The position numbers and the translations under genes are program-made. DNA of 64,000 nt from Bacteroidales bacterium (lineage in GTDB: Bacteria; Bacteroidota; Bacteroidia; Bacteroidales; UBA932): contig JAFZOK010000018.1 of the NCBI GenBank assembly GCA_017550655.1, positions 310,001 through 374,000 on the forward strand, written 5' to 3'. Of the stretch, positions 1 to 8,782 are shown in pieces (positions within the stretch are counted from its first letter, which is position 1; every line of letters begins with the position of its first letter). Below the pieces are notes generated by a model that worked only from the letters and a program-made list of their open reading frames with translations, did no database searches and was not told where the DNA came from.

Positions 1-729
1 ATCTCCGGCAGGATCCGCCACGCAAAAAACCTAGCGGCAAGGCTTGGGAAGAGGCTTATGGCAGATTCCACCGAGTTTATGGAGGTGTTCACCGATAACG
101 ATTACCTACAGACTCTTGGAGTCGATACCGCCAATGTCCTGAGTCTGATAATTCCTGAGAGCTACGAGTTCTACTGGACAGTTACCCCTAAGGATTTCCT
201 GGAGAGAATGAAGAAGGAATACGACAAGTTCTGGACAGACGAAAGAAAGCAGAAAGCCAAGAAACTGGGCCTGAGCCAGAAAGATGTGTCCATCCTTGCC
301 TCCATTGTTTACGGAGAGAGCAACTATGTTCCCGAGTATCCCAGGATTGCAAGCGTTTACCATAACCGCCTGAAGAAAGGCTGGAAACTGGGAGCAGACC
401 CTACCGTTATCTACGCTACCGGAGATTTCACAATTACAAGAGTTCTCAAGAAGCATCTGGAAACAGATTCTCCATACAACACATACAAGGTTTACGGCCT
501 CCCTCCAGGACCGATTATGGCTCCTACCAAGGATTGCCTGGACGGTGTCCTGAACGAGGAAAACACAGACTTCATGTTCTTCTGCGCAAGCCCTAAGTTC
601 AATGGAACTCACCGCTTTGCAAGGAACGAGAGGGAGCATTTTGCCAACGCCAGGGCGTACCGCCAGGGTCTCGATTCCCTGAACCGCGCCAAGGCTACAC
701 GTGCTGCCGCAGAAGCAGCAACAAAGTAA
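1..729 (+). CDS. mltG: Endolytic murein transglycosylase MltG, C-terminal part (5' end outside window)
   Basis: C-terminal ~242 residues of a YceG/MltG-family enzyme, which cleaves nascent peptidoglycan glycan strands on the outer face of the inner membrane. The frame is open to base 1, and family-like sequence (SGRIRHAKNLAARLG) precedes the in-frame ATG at 58, so the true start and membrane anchor lie upstream. Family landmarks are YHNRLKKGW, LGADPTVIYA, SPYNTYKVYGLPPGPI and a C-terminal FCASPKFNGTHRFA block. The usual SIVExE segment reads SIVYGES: the first Glu is Tyr and the second is kept. The gene ends in an Ala-rich tail and is followed by a cluster of GC-rich hairpins, then the SRP RNA gene. 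Identification is firm; catalytic competence is not established. Confidence 0.9.
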   Translation: MSGRIRHAKNLAARLGKRLMADSTEFMEVFTDNDYLQTLGVDTANVLSLIIPESYEFYWTVTPKDFLERMKKEYDKFWTDERKQKAKKLGLSQKDVSILASIVYGESNYVPEYPRIASVYHNRLKKGWKLGADPTVIYATGDFTITRVLKKHLETDSPYNTYKVYGLPPGPIMAPTKDCLDGVLNEENTDFMFFCASPKFNGTHRFARNEREHFANARAYRQGLDSLNRAKATRAAAEAATK

Positions 730-732
730 TAA

Positions 733-796
733 GGCGCGAAGCGCCCGGCCAGAGGCCGCATACCCCTTGAGGGGTGCTCACTGCGTGAGCGGGGTG
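733..796. repeat. Cluster of four short GC-rich hairpins
   Basis: Directly after the mltG stop there are four consecutive small inverted repeats: GGCGC-gaa-GCGCC, CGGCC-aga-GGCCG, ACCCC-ttga-GGGGT and GCTCAC-tgc-GTGAGC. They could terminate mltG transcription, although no long T-run follows, or they may be a dispersed intergenic repeat. They are much more GC-rich than the AT-rich promoter that follows. Confidence 0.6.
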
Positions 797-801
797 ACAA
801 C

Positions 802-843
802 AGATACACATTTTTTGACTTGTTCAAAAAATATGTATCTTTG
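802..843 (+). promoter_or_regulatory. Promoter of the SRP RNA, inside a near-perfect inverted repeat
   Basis: A Bacteroidota -7 element TATCTTTG lies at 836-843, and a TTG at 815-817 is a suitable -33. The SRP RNA 5' stem begins 5 nt after the -7 box. The promoter is embedded in a 17-bp inverted repeat (802-818 against 824-840) with one mismatch and a 5-nt loop, so the right arm carries most of the -7 box. Confidence 0.75.
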
Positions 844-847
844 CATC

Positions 848-946
848 GGGGTAAGTCATATACGACCAGCTCCCTCAAAACTCCCCCAGGATCGGAAGGT
901 AGCAAGGGTATGAGGTTGTAGCGGTGCGATATATGGAGCTTGCCCC
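848..946 (+). ncRNA. ffs: Signal recognition particle RNA (small bacterial 4.5S type)
   Basis: About 99 nt. The conserved apical region is visible (CCAGGATCGGAAGGTAGCA followed by AGGGTA, ~885-909). The outer helix closes by pairing GGGGTAAG (848-855) with CTTGCCCC (939-946), and a five-T run follows at 947-951 as a simple terminator. It scaffolds Ffh for co-translational targeting of membrane and secreted proteins. The upstream -7 box fits the predicted 5' end. mnmA begins 31 nt after the 3' end with no obvious promoter of its own, so some read-through is possible. Confidence 0.9.
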
Positions 947-977
947 TTTTTCGTGGACTGTATTCAATAGTATAGAT

Positions 978-2144
978 ATGAAGATAATTGTCGGGCTTAG
1001 CGGAGGCGTGGATTCCAGCGTTGCGGCATACCTGCTCAAGGAGCAAGGGTATGACGTTGAGGCGATGTTCATGCAGAACTGGCACGACATTACCGGCACT
1101 CTTCACGGAGAGTGCGAATGGGAAGAGGAAAAGCTTGTGGCCGAGATGGTGGCAAAGAAGATCGGCATTCCTTTCCACTTTGTGGACCTTAGCGACGACT
1201 ATCGTAAGCAGGTGGTGGACTATATGTTCAGCGAATATGCCGCAGGCAGGACTCCCAACCCGGATGTGCTGTGCAACAGCAAGATAAAGTTCGCATCGTT
1301 TCTGAAGAAAGTGGAAGAACTTGGTGGAGATTTCGTTGCTACGGGCCATTACTGCAAGAAGGATATTGTTGAAGTAGATGGGAAGCAGGTTTACAGAATT
1401 CTAGCAGGAGACGATCCCAACAAGGACCAGAGCTATTTCCTCTGCCAACTGTCTCAGGAGCAGCTTTCCAAGGCACTTTTCCCCATCGGCCATCTTACCA
1501 AACCGCAGGTCAGGGAGATAGCCCGCCAGGCAGGACTTCCTTCCGCAGAGAAAAAGGATTCCCAGGGAATCTGCTTCGTGGGCAAGGTGGATCTTCCGGT
1601 ATTCCTTCAGCAGTATCTTAAGCAGAAGGAAGGAAACGTGGTGGAGATATTCAAGGATGATTACGCCAAGATACTGAGCCGGGAATATAAAGACGAGTTT
1701 ACACCTATCCATTACATTCCTTCAGATGGAAAAGTCATTGGAAAGCATATCGGCGTGCAGTACTATACCATCGGGCAGAGGCACGGCCTCAATATCGGAG
1801 GGCATCAGGGAAGCATATTCATAATCGCGACAGATATCGCTACGAATACGATCTATGTCGGAGAAGGCAAAGACCATCCTGGCCTCTACCGCAAAGGCCT
1901 GAAGGTTAACGCATCTGAAGTTCACTGGATACGTCCTGACCTCAGGATGGAAATCGGTGAGGAAAGAAAATATCTTGTTAGGATAAGATACCGACAGCCG
2001 CTTCAGAAGTGCACACTGATGATGAAGGAAGACGGTATGTACTTCCTCTTTGACGAGCCGCAAAGAGGCGTAACTCCAGGACAGTTTGCCGTATGGTATT
2101 CTGATGATGGAGAAATGCTGGGCAGCGGCCCTATCAAGGATTAA
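978..2144 (+). CDS. mnmA: tRNA-specific 2-thiouridylase MnmA
   Basis: 388 residues, normal family length. The enzyme adds sulfur to U34 of tRNA-Lys, -Glu and -Gln in the cytoplasm. The N-terminal PP-loop SGGVDSS, the GHYC segment, the first catalytic Cys in NPDVLCN and the second in QGICFVG are all present, followed by the two small C-terminal beta domains. The ATG at 978 is chosen because MKIIVGLSGGVDSS is the normal N terminus; the frame is open upstream to 924 but that stretch runs into the SRP RNA terminator. It is followed after 12 nt by two small lipoprotein genes that may be co-transcribed. Confidence 0.97.
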   Translation: MKIIVGLSGGVDSSVAAYLLKEQGYDVEAMFMQNWHDITGTLHGECEWEEEKLVAEMVAKKIGIPFHFVDLSDDYRKQVVDYMFSEYAAGRTPNPDVLCNSKIKFASFLKKVEELGGDFVATGHYCKKDIVEVDGKQVYRILAGDDPNKDQSYFLCQLSQEQLSKALFPIGHLTKPQVREIARQAGLPSAEKKDSQGICFVGKVDLPVFLQQYLKQKEGNVVEIFKDDYAKILSREYKDEFTPIHYIPSDGKVIGKHIGVQYYTIGQRHGLNIGGHQGSIFIIATDIATNTIYVGEGKDHPGLYRKGLKVNASEVHWIRPDLRMEIGEERKYLVRIRYRQPLQKCTLMMKEDGMYFLFDEPQRGVTPGQFAVWYSDDGEMLGSGPIKD

Positions 2145-2156
2145 GATAAAAAGACC

Positions 2157-2690
2157 ATGAGAAATCTTACGATATTAGCCTTCATCCTGACCGCGTTTCT
2201 TGGGATTTCATGTTCCAAGAACTCATCCCGCTCATCAGACTCTGACGAGATTTTCTATTGTAACATAGAATCAGACGGACGTGTGTATCATTTTAACAAA
2301 ATGCCCGAATATGGCAAAAACAGCACAGATGTTCGGACATTCAAAGGATATGAACTTGCCGCAGGAACTTCGGGCGGTTACGAATACTATTTTATGATAA
2401 GGATGAAAGAAGTTCCCGCAACTCCAATTATAGGTTCAGGATGTGCATACCCTTTCACATACAATGATGACAGGAATCTTGACTACTGCGTTTGTGCAAT
2501 GCTAAAGAATAAGGACCATAACGGGAATTATGTATTCTATGAAACCACTCTTCAAAGGCATGTGATTGAGAGTATTTACTATGATGACACACACAGGTTT
2601 GTCATAGCCGGCAAATTCGAATTCAGATTCAAGCTCAGCGATTCAGAATACAAGACAATTGCAGGCAAATATAAACTTCCAATAAAGTAA
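2157..2690 (+). CDS. Small lipoprotein of unknown function (paralogue of the next gene)
   Basis: 177 residues. The N terminus MRNLTILAFILTAFLGISC is a lipoprotein signal with lipobox GISC, so the mature protein is probably anchored in the periplasm or outer membrane. After the Cys comes a Ser/Asp-rich linker (SKNSSRSSDSDE) that loosely resembles surface-export signals. The C terminus (GKFEFRFKLSD...IAGKYKLP) matches that of the next gene (GKFNIKFKDSE...ISGSFKN), so the two are likely diverged tandem duplicates. I do not recognise a named family. Codon use and base composition are more AT-rich than in mnmA, which could reflect horizontal acquisition or simply fast evolution. Confidence 0.8.
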   Translation: MRNLTILAFILTAFLGISCSKNSSRSSDSDEIFYCNIESDGRVYHFNKMPEYGKNSTDVRTFKGYELAAGTSGGYEYYFMIRMKEVPATPIIGSGCAYPFTYNDDRNLDYCVCAMLKNKDHNGNYVFYETTLQRHVIESIYYDDTHRFVIAGKFEFRFKLSDSEYKTIAGKYKLPIK

Positions 2691-2694
2691 TATT

Positions 2695-3321
2695 ATGAAA
2701 TCATTTTATCTGGCATTATTATCTGCTGTCATTTTGTTTGCAGGCTGCTCAAAAAGCAATCCAGAAATTAATAAAGACAATATTCCTCAGTATTCCTTGA
2801 GTATCAGTTATGACGGAAAAAATGTCTTTAACAACGACCGGCGTGTTTCCTACTGGCCTTTCCTTAATAATCCTACCGTGATTTACGATATGGTTTTCGA
2901 AACCTATCCGCTGATAAGCGGTAATACCGGAAGCCATGGTTACAAGACTCTTGCAGACGGCAACTGTTTCAAAGTGCTTCTGATGTTTTCCGGGACTCCT
3001 GCAGCCGGAGATTATAATGTAGGATATCTAGGTACCAACGTCGACATTCTTCTTAGCGCGAATAGCGTATCTTCCTTTAAGCCAAAACTATGCAGCATTT
3101 ACTATTGGGGCGCTTCTTCAGACAACAAAGAATGGACTCACATGGAGGGTAACTGCAAGATATCAAATCTCAGGAAAGTAGACTTCGAGAATCCTATTCC
3201 TGAAGGATTGAACAGAGTTAATTACAATATCTTGTTTGACGGTAAGTTCAATATTAAGTTCAAAGATTCCGAAGGCAAACAGCACACTATTTCCGGAAGC
3301 TTCAAAAACCAGATGTATTAG
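2695..3321 (+). CDS. Small lipoprotein of unknown function (tandem paralogue)
   Basis: 208 residues, starting 4 nt after the previous stop and so probably co-transcribed. The signal MKSFYLALLSAVILFAGC has lipobox FAGC, so the product should be a lipid-anchored envelope protein. It is predicted to be beta-rich, with a conserved C-terminal GKFNIKFK...ISGSF strand pair shared with its neighbour. No catalytic motif is visible. Its 3' end overlaps the 3' end of the convergent minus-strand lipoprotein by 20 bp. Confidence 0.8.
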   Translation: MKSFYLALLSAVILFAGCSKSNPEINKDNIPQYSLSISYDGKNVFNNDRRVSYWPFLNNPTVIYDMVFETYPLISGNTGSHGYKTLADGNCFKVLLMFSGTPAAGDYNVGYLGTNVDILLSANSVSSFKPKLCSIYYWGASSDNKEWTHMEGNCKISNLRKVDFENPIPEGLNRVNYNILFDGKFNIKFKDSEGKQHTISGSFKNQMY

Positions 3322-4204
3322 GTCTATAGAGTTGCCATCTACATAATTGTGCACTCCCATTGTTTCCATCCAGGTTACCTGATGCAAAAAACAGGAAAAC
3401 TCGTCCTATCCTACACTGATAATAGTCAGTAAAATCTGACGGCCTGCGATTCATGACCCTTTTCAGCACTTTTCCCTCTCCGTCTACGAGACGGTAATCG
3501 ATTCTTTGATACATTGAATACACACCATCATCATCACTTGGCGTAACTAAATAACCGTTATCGTCAAAATGCATCACATAAAATGGAGAATACTGCCCAA
3601 AGGAAATGATGGAACTGGCATCAGACCACTTTTCAGCACCATACGGCCTGTATTGCAACTTAGCCTTGCCTGAAAACGGAACTCCTCCACCATCATATAG
3701 AAGATTTACAAACATTCCGGCGAAGACAGAGTCAACACCTTTCTTGAAATCAGTAAAATTCCAGGTAGATGCCTCAAATGGACTCTTCTGAGGTATAATT
3801 AGCGGCAATTTTTCCAAGTCATAAACTATAATACTGTAAAAGCCGGCTTTAAGATAGAAGGTCTTGTCATAGACTGTTTGCCCTGACCTTATGAATTTCA
3901 AATTAATATCTCCGGCTTTTGAAGTGTATTTTGGCGTCAAATTACTGTTATACGCCCAACTAGGTAATGTAGAATATGTCTGCAGTATATAATTGGAATA
4001 ATCATACTGAGATTCCAGTTGATTGCCATTTATACTTATCGACGATATATAATTTTGAATCACATTACTTACTGGTTCCATATAAGATATCTGAAACTCA
4101 ACAGCATCTTGCAGATTTAGGTCGGGATTCACATCCTCGGGGGAACTTTCACTTTTTGAGCAAGCAACTGCAGCTACCAGTAAAAAAATATACAAATACT
4201 TCAT
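3302..4204 (-). CDS. Lipoprotein of unknown function
   Basis: 300 residues with signal MKYLYIFLLVAAVACSKSE (lipobox AVAC), indicating a lipid-anchored envelope protein. The mature part is beta-rich and aromatic, with an acidic linker (SESSPEDVNPD) just after the Cys. No domain is recognised. It is convergent with the two small lipoprotein genes, overlapping by 20 bp, and lies 16 bp upstream of nothing on its own strand except the S41 protease gene, whose stop is at 4221. Like the other two lipoproteins it is AT-rich. The three form a small variable block between mnmA and the rpsA group. Confidence 0.75.
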   Translation of the reverse strand: MKYLYIFLLVAAVACSKSESSPEDVNPDLNLQDAVEFQISYMEPVSNVIQNYISSISINGNQLESQYDYSNYILQTYSTLPSWAYNSNLTPKYTSKAGDINLKFIRSGQTVYDKTFYLKAGFYSIIVYDLEKLPLIIPQKSPFEASTWNFTDFKKGVDSVFAGMFVNLLYDGGGVPFSGKAKLQYRPYGAEKWSDASSIISFGQYSPFYVMHFDDNGYLVTPSDDDGVYSMYQRIDYRLVDGEGKVLKRVMNRRPSDFTDYYQCRIGRVFLFFASGNLDGNNGSAQLCRWQLYRPNTSGF

Positions 4205-4220
4205 AGCCGATATTTTTCAA

Positions 4221-5837
4221 TTATTCAAGGTTATCGGGAGATTCCAGACTGCCGAGGGCAATCTGGACTTCCTCATCAGTAAGGTTATCGTAACGGATAT
4301 AGTAGTCCAAGCCGTACAGATTGCGGACAATCAGGCCTTTGAGATAGTTCTTAAGATGGCTTCCTGATTTCTGAAGATCTTCTTCAGTGAATTCTATACC
4401 CTTCTCCTTTGCGTATGAGAGAAATTCGCTGAAGTATTTGTCGCTGACCGTGAAATTATTCACGAAAGAGTCATAGGAGCCGTATTTCTTCCCGAATTCC
4501 TTTCTGTGGCTATCTGAATAGATGCTGACAAAATCGCTGAGAACTCCCTTGTTGACAGCGGCAAGATATGGTTTGGAGTAATAGGAAGTGTCTATAGGGA
4601 CATAGACGTCAGGCATGATTCCGCCTCCGCCATAGACGGTACGGCCCTGTATCAAGGTCTTGAATACCAAGGAGTCGTTTATTTTTATGCTGTCCTGGTT
4701 AAAACTTTCTCCGGAAGTGTACCTGTCATAGATTTTGCGGTAGTATTCCTCTGCCTTTCCCATCTTGTAAGGAGTCTGGATAACCCTTCCGCTTGGGGTA
4801 TGGTATCTTGCTACGGTAACCCTTATCCTTGCCCCGTCCTGAAGCTGGAACTCCTGCTGTACCAGGCCCTTGCCGAATGAGCGGCGACCAATCAGGAGAC
4901 CGCGGTCCCAATCCTGGATTGCACCTGAAAGGATCTCGCTCGCCGAGGCTGAATTCTCGTCTATAATAACTGCTACCGGTACATTCTGGAGTTTTCCGTT
5001 TCCGTCTGCATAGTCATCCGTACGCTCAACTGCCCTACCCTCTGAAAAGAGGATGAGCTGCCCCCTCTCAAGGAACTCGTTAGCAAGCCTCAGGGCCGTA
5101 TGGAGATATCCTCCGCCGTTGCCTCTAAGGTCAACGATCAGGCCCTTGAGGTCCTTGCCAATAAGAGGAGTCATCACTTCGTCGTAGGTGTTGGCGCCGA
5201 AACTGCTGATGCGAACGTACATTATGCCAGGCCTGATTTCGTATGCGCTGGAAACCGTATTCAACGGAATCTTGTCTCTGGTAATTACAAGCTCCCTATC
5301 TTTTTCTCCGCGACGGATAATGCCGACTCTAACCTTGGTTCCCTTGTCTCCCCTAAGGTATTTCAGCACTCTGGTCTGAGTGAGCTTTGTGCCGCTAATT
5401 ACCTCTCCGTCAACGGTATTTATCTTGTCTCCGGCTCTGAGGCCTACCTTCTCGGAAGGGCCTCCAGGAATTACGCTCTGGACCGTGAGAGTGTCTCTGA
5501 TAATCGCATATTCAATGCCGATGCCTTCAAACTTTCCGAGCAGCGGCTCCTCCATATCCTTAACGTCCTTGGCGGAAATGTAAACGGAATGAGGATCCAG
5601 CTGCTGCATCATGGTGGCCATTGCCTCTTCGCTGAGCCTCTCGACATTCAGAGTATCAACGTATGCATTGGCAAGCAGGAAAAGGATCTGCTTGTATTTA
5701 GTGGCCTCATTGTTAAGGCGGCTGTTGTTGAAGCTGACGCTCTGGTTAACCCTTGGCTGAGCCATATAGCTCTGTGCCTGAGCGCTCAACACGGCGGCCA
5801 GTATGCATGCGGAAAGCAGAAGTATGTGTTTTTTCAT
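4221..5837 (-). CDS. S41-family C-terminal processing peptidase
   Basis: 538 residues. N-terminal signal peptide (MKKHILLLSACILAAVLSAQA), a PDZ domain around residues 95-180 (GIGIEYAI...GGPSEKVGLRAGDKI), then the S41 catalytic core. The nucleophile Ser lies in ENSASASEI and the general-base Lys in SFGKGLVQ; the oxyanion-type DLRGNGGG motif is present. It probably degrades or processes envelope proteins in the periplasm. The start overlaps the rnz stop by 4 nt (ATGA), so it is translationally linked to rpsA-rnz. The C-terminal ~130 residues are an extension commonly seen in Bacteroidota homologues. Confidence 0.9.
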   Translation of the reverse strand: MKKHILLLSACILAAVLSAQAQSYMAQPRVNQSVSFNNSRLNNEATKYKQILFLLANAYVDTLNVERLSEEAMATMMQQLDPHSVYISAKDVKDMEEPLLGKFEGIGIEYAIIRDTLTVQSVIPGGPSEKVGLRAGDKINTVDGEVISGTKLTQTRVLKYLRGDKGTKVRVGIIRRGEKDRELVITRDKIPLNTVSSAYEIRPGIMYVRISSFGANTYDEVMTPLIGKDLKGLIVDLRGNGGGYLHTALRLANEFLERGQLILFSEGRAVERTDDYADGNGKLQNVPVAVIIDENSASASEILSGAIQDWDRGLLIGRRSFGKGLVQQEFQLQDGARIRVTVARYHTPSGRVIQTPYKMGKAEEYYRKIYDRYTSGESFNQDSIKINDSLVFKTLIQGRTVYGGGGIMPDVYVPIDTSYYSKPYLAAVNKGVLSDFVSIYSDSHRKEFGKKYGSYDSFVNNFTVSDKYFSEFLSYAKEKGIEFTEEDLQKSGSHLKNYLKGLIVRNLYGLDYYIRYDNLTDEEVQIALGSLESPDNLE

Positions 5838-6772
5838 TGCTGGTTCTTTAACGGATTCTCCACAAGGGATACTTCAAATTTCATACCCTCCCGGGCAAGA
5901 TAAGACTCAGGGAAAATGTTCCTGGCTTCCTGAAGAAGAAGGTCCAGGCTGCGGTAGCGTGACGAGAAATGCCCGAGAACGAGAGTCTTGGCCCCTGCGG
6001 CAAGAGCAACCTTTGCGGCATCCTCGCTTGTGGAATGGGCGGTTGATTTGGAAAGAGCCTTTAGGTCAGAAGCGTATGTAGCCTCATGATATATCAGGTC
6101 TGTTCCCTTCACCCATTCCTGGAGTTTCGGGAACGGGCCCGTATCGCTGCAATAGGCAAAGCTGCGTGGCTCGAAAGGCTTGTAGGTAAGCTCTTTGCAA
6201 GGCAGAGTAACTCCATCGCGGAGGACATCATCTCCCCTTTTGAGAGTCGCAATCTCCTCCAGGGAAAGCTTATGAGAAGCGATGGCACTCTTTATTATAT
6301 TCAGCTGCGGCTCTTTTTCCCTGAAGAGATAGCCGTAAGTCTCGATTCTGTGACGCAAAGGGAATGCGTAGATTTCCAGGTTCTTGAACTCGCATACAAG
6401 AGTCGGCTCCTTGCATTTTACAGTGTGCAGGACCACCTCGAACTTGACCTCCCCGAAACTCTTGGAAATGTTTCCCAGTATCTCTCCCAGACCTTCCGGA
6501 GCATAGATATGGAGCGGAGAAAGCCTTCCGATCATATCGAGCGTGGATATCAGCCCGAACAGGCCGAATACGTGGTCTCCGTGAAGATGGGAGATGAAGA
6601 TATTGTCCAGCCTGGAGAACGGAACCTTGAACCTTGCCATCTGCATCTGGCATCCTTCTCCGCAGTCTATCAAGAACAAACGCCCACCCACGATCAGTGA
6701 GTGAGCGCTTGGGAATCTGTCAGATGTGGGACGCGCGGATGCGCTTCCCAATGTCGTCAGAGAGAACTCCAC
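5834..6772 (-). CDS. rnz: Ribonuclease Z (tRNA 3' processing)
   Basis: 312 residues, usual length for the short RNase Z form. This metallo-beta-lactamase-fold endonuclease matures tRNA 3' ends. Metal motif SHLHGDHVFGL, the family's SAHSLIVGG segment and the C-terminal metal ligands in the HEATY, HSTSEDAA and LGHFSSRY blocks are all present. The start is a GTG at 6772, directly abutting the rpsA stop codon; the sequence MEFSLTTLGSASA begins there and no ATG is available nearby. It sits between rpsA and the S41 protease and probably depends on the rpsA transcript. Confidence 0.95.
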   Translation of the reverse strand: MEFSLTTLGSASARPTSDRFPSAHSLIVGGRLFLIDCGEGCQMQMARFKVPFSRLDNIFISHLHGDHVFGLFGLISTLDMIGRLSPLHIYAPEGLGEILGNISKSFGEVKFEVVLHTVKCKEPTLVCEFKNLEIYAFPLRHRIETYGYLFREKEPQLNIIKSAIASHKLSLEEIATLKRGDDVLRDGVTLPCKELTYKPFEPRSFAYCSDTGPFPKLQEWVKGTDLIYHEATYASDLKALSKSTAHSTSEDAAKVALAAGAKTLVLGHFSSRYRSLDLLLQEARNIFPESYLAREGMKFEVSLVENPLKNQQ

Positions 6773-8680
6773 TTATTTGTTCTCCCCTTTTTCCAGCTCC
6801 TTCTTCAGGTCTGCAAGAGCGTCGATGTCACCAAGGGTGGTCTTCTCAACGCTTGCCTTTACCTTCTTGATAGCCTTCTTGGTGCTTTCAGCCTCTGCTT
6901 CCTTCTCCTTGAGAATTTCGCCGGCCTCTGCCCTCTTCTTGTCCTCGGCTATCCTGGTGTGGCTCAGGATGATCTTCTTGCTGGACTTGTTGAATTCTAC
7001 AACCTTGAAATCAAGTTTCTCCTCTGCCTTTGCAGTGGTTCCGTCTTCCTTGACAAGGCCCTTCATAGGAGCGAATCCCTCAATGCCATACTGGAGAGCT
7101 ACTGTAGCGCCCTTGTCGTTGAAGGAAACGATTGTACCCTCATGGATGGAACCCTGGGTGAATACGGTCTCGAAGGTATCCCAAGGATTGTCCTCGAGCT
7201 GCTTGTGGCCGAGTGAAAGCCTGCGGTTCTCCTCGTCGATGTCGAGAACTACAACCTCGAACTTCTCTCCAAGAGCGGTGAACTCGGATGGATGCTTGAT
7301 CTTCTTGGTCCAGCTGAGGTCTGATACGTGTACCAGTCCGTCTACGCCTTCCTCAAGCTCTACGAATACGCCGAAGTTGGTGAAATTCCTTACGATTGCA
7401 GTGTGGCGGCTTCCTACAGGATACTTGTCCTTGATGGTTGCCCAAGGATCTGCCTTCAGCTGCTTCATTCCAAGACTCATCTTGTGCTCGTCGCGGTCGA
7501 GGGTAAGAATCTGTGCCTCAACTTCCTGTCCGAGCTTCAGGAAATCCTGTGCGCTTCTCAGGTGTGAAGACCAGCTCATCTCTGAAACGTGGATGAGTCC
7601 CTCGATACCCGGCTGGATCTCTACGAATGCGCCGTAGTCTGTCAGAACCACTACCTTACCCTTAACGGTGTCACCGACCTTAAGATCTGGATTCAGAGCG
7701 TCCCAAGGGTGAGCAGTGAGCTGCTTCAGACCGAGAGCGATTCTCTTCTTCTCCTCGTCGAAGTCAAGGATAACGACGTTGATCTTCTCGTCCAGCTTGA
7801 CAACTTCCTCAGGGTTGCCGATGCGGCCCCAGCTGAGGTCTGTAATATGGATAAGTCCGTCAACACCGCCCAGGTCAACGAATACACCGTAAGAAGTGAT
7901 ATTCTTGACGGTTCCTTCGAGAACCTGACCCTTCTCCAGCTTGGAGATGATCTCGCTCTTCTGAGCCTCGAGTTCTGCCTCGATAAGTGCCTTGTGTGAG
8001 AGAACCACGTTGCGGAAGTCCTGGTTGATCTTTACAACCTTGAATTCCATGGTCTTCTCTACGTATACGTCGTAGTCGCGGATAGGCTTCACGTCTATCT
8101 GGGAACCTGGCAGGAAGGCCTCGATTCCAAATACGTCTACGATCATACCGCCCTTTGTACGAGCCTTGATAAAGCCCTTTACGATTTCGTTCTTCTCGAA
8201 TGCCTCGTTCACTCTGTCCCAAGACTTGAGTGAGCAAGCCTTCTTATGTGAAAGAATCAACTGACCTTTCTTGTCTTCCGGATTTTCAACCAGGACATCA
8301 ACCTTGTCGCCGACTTTAAGGTCAGGATTGTACCTGAATTCATTTCTCTGGATAACACCCTCGCTCTTGTAACCTACGTTTACAATAACCTCTTTTGCGG
8401 TCAGACCGGTTACTGTACCCTCGATAACTTCATTCTCAGCGATCTTTGAGAGACTCTCGCTGTACTTCTTCTCAAGTTCGTCCTTGCTCTCGCTTGAAGG
8501 AACATTGTTCTCGAATGCGTCCCAGTCAAACTTTGCAGGATCGATTGAAGCGTTGCTTCTTCTTTTCCTTGCTACCGGAGCAGCAGGTGCTTCTTCTCTG
8601 AAAGACTCTACAGTCTCTTCAGTCTTTGAAACGGGAATTTCAACTTCCTCGTTCTCAATGTTTTTGATTTCTTCGTTCAT
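6773..8680 (-). CDS. rpsA: 30S ribosomal protein S1
   Basis: 635 residues with six S1/OB RNA-binding repeats. The repeat signature YGAFVE/YGVFVD/FGVFVE followed by GLIHVS/GLVHVSDLSW recurs through the second half, each copy ending in KRIALGLKQL-like strands. S1 unfolds and delivers mRNA to the 30S subunit; in Bacteroidota, where Shine-Dalgarno use is weak, it is especially important for initiation. The N terminus carries an acidic low-complexity extension and the C terminus a Lys/Glu-rich tail. First gene of the rpsA-rnz-protease group. Confidence 0.96.
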   Translation of the reverse strand: MNEEIKNIENEEVEIPVSKTEETVESFREEAPAAPVARKRRSNASIDPAKFDWDAFENNVPSSESKDELEKKYSESLSKIAENEVIEGTVTGLTAKEVIVNVGYKSEGVIQRNEFRYNPDLKVGDKVDVLVENPEDKKGQLILSHKKACSLKSWDRVNEAFEKNEIVKGFIKARTKGGMIVDVFGIEAFLPGSQIDVKPIRDYDVYVEKTMEFKVVKINQDFRNVVLSHKALIEAELEAQKSEIISKLEKGQVLEGTVKNITSYGVFVDLGGVDGLIHITDLSWGRIGNPEEVVKLDEKINVVILDFDEEKKRIALGLKQLTAHPWDALNPDLKVGDTVKGKVVVLTDYGAFVEIQPGIEGLIHVSEMSWSSHLRSAQDFLKLGQEVEAQILTLDRDEHKMSLGMKQLKADPWATIKDKYPVGSRHTAIVRNFTNFGVFVELEEGVDGLVHVSDLSWTKKIKHPSEFTALGEKFEVVVLDIDEENRRLSLGHKQLEDNPWDTFETVFTQGSIHEGTIVSFNDKGATVALQYGIEGFAPMKGLVKEDGTTAKAEEKLDFKVVEFNKSSKKIILSHTRIAEDKKRAEAGEILKEKEAEAESTKKAIKKVKASVEKTTLGDIDALADLKKELEKGENK

Positions 8681-8782
8681 AATAAATAAATACTAATTAG
8701 TCGTTTAACTTTATTTGTAGATCAGCCCACCGGCTGAATTCAGCGTGCGAAGATAGTAAAAATCCGCTAATTGTCAATACAA
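8681..8782 (-). promoter_or_regulatory. Probable rpsA promoter and leader
   Basis: On the minus strand a -7-like TATCTTCG (8748-8755) has a TTG about 19 nt upstream. The implied ~60-nt leader contains a palindrome GCTGAATTCAGC and an overlapping CAGCC-ggtg-GGCTG hairpin, then an AT-rich stretch up to the ATG. S1 is often autoregulated through its leader; whether this hairpin takes part is inference. Confidence 0.45.

Noticed and set aside
5100-5903. Long open frame opposite the S41 protease gene.
   Set aside because: It is antisense to a gene with clear catalytic motifs, and its translation shows no domain or signal.
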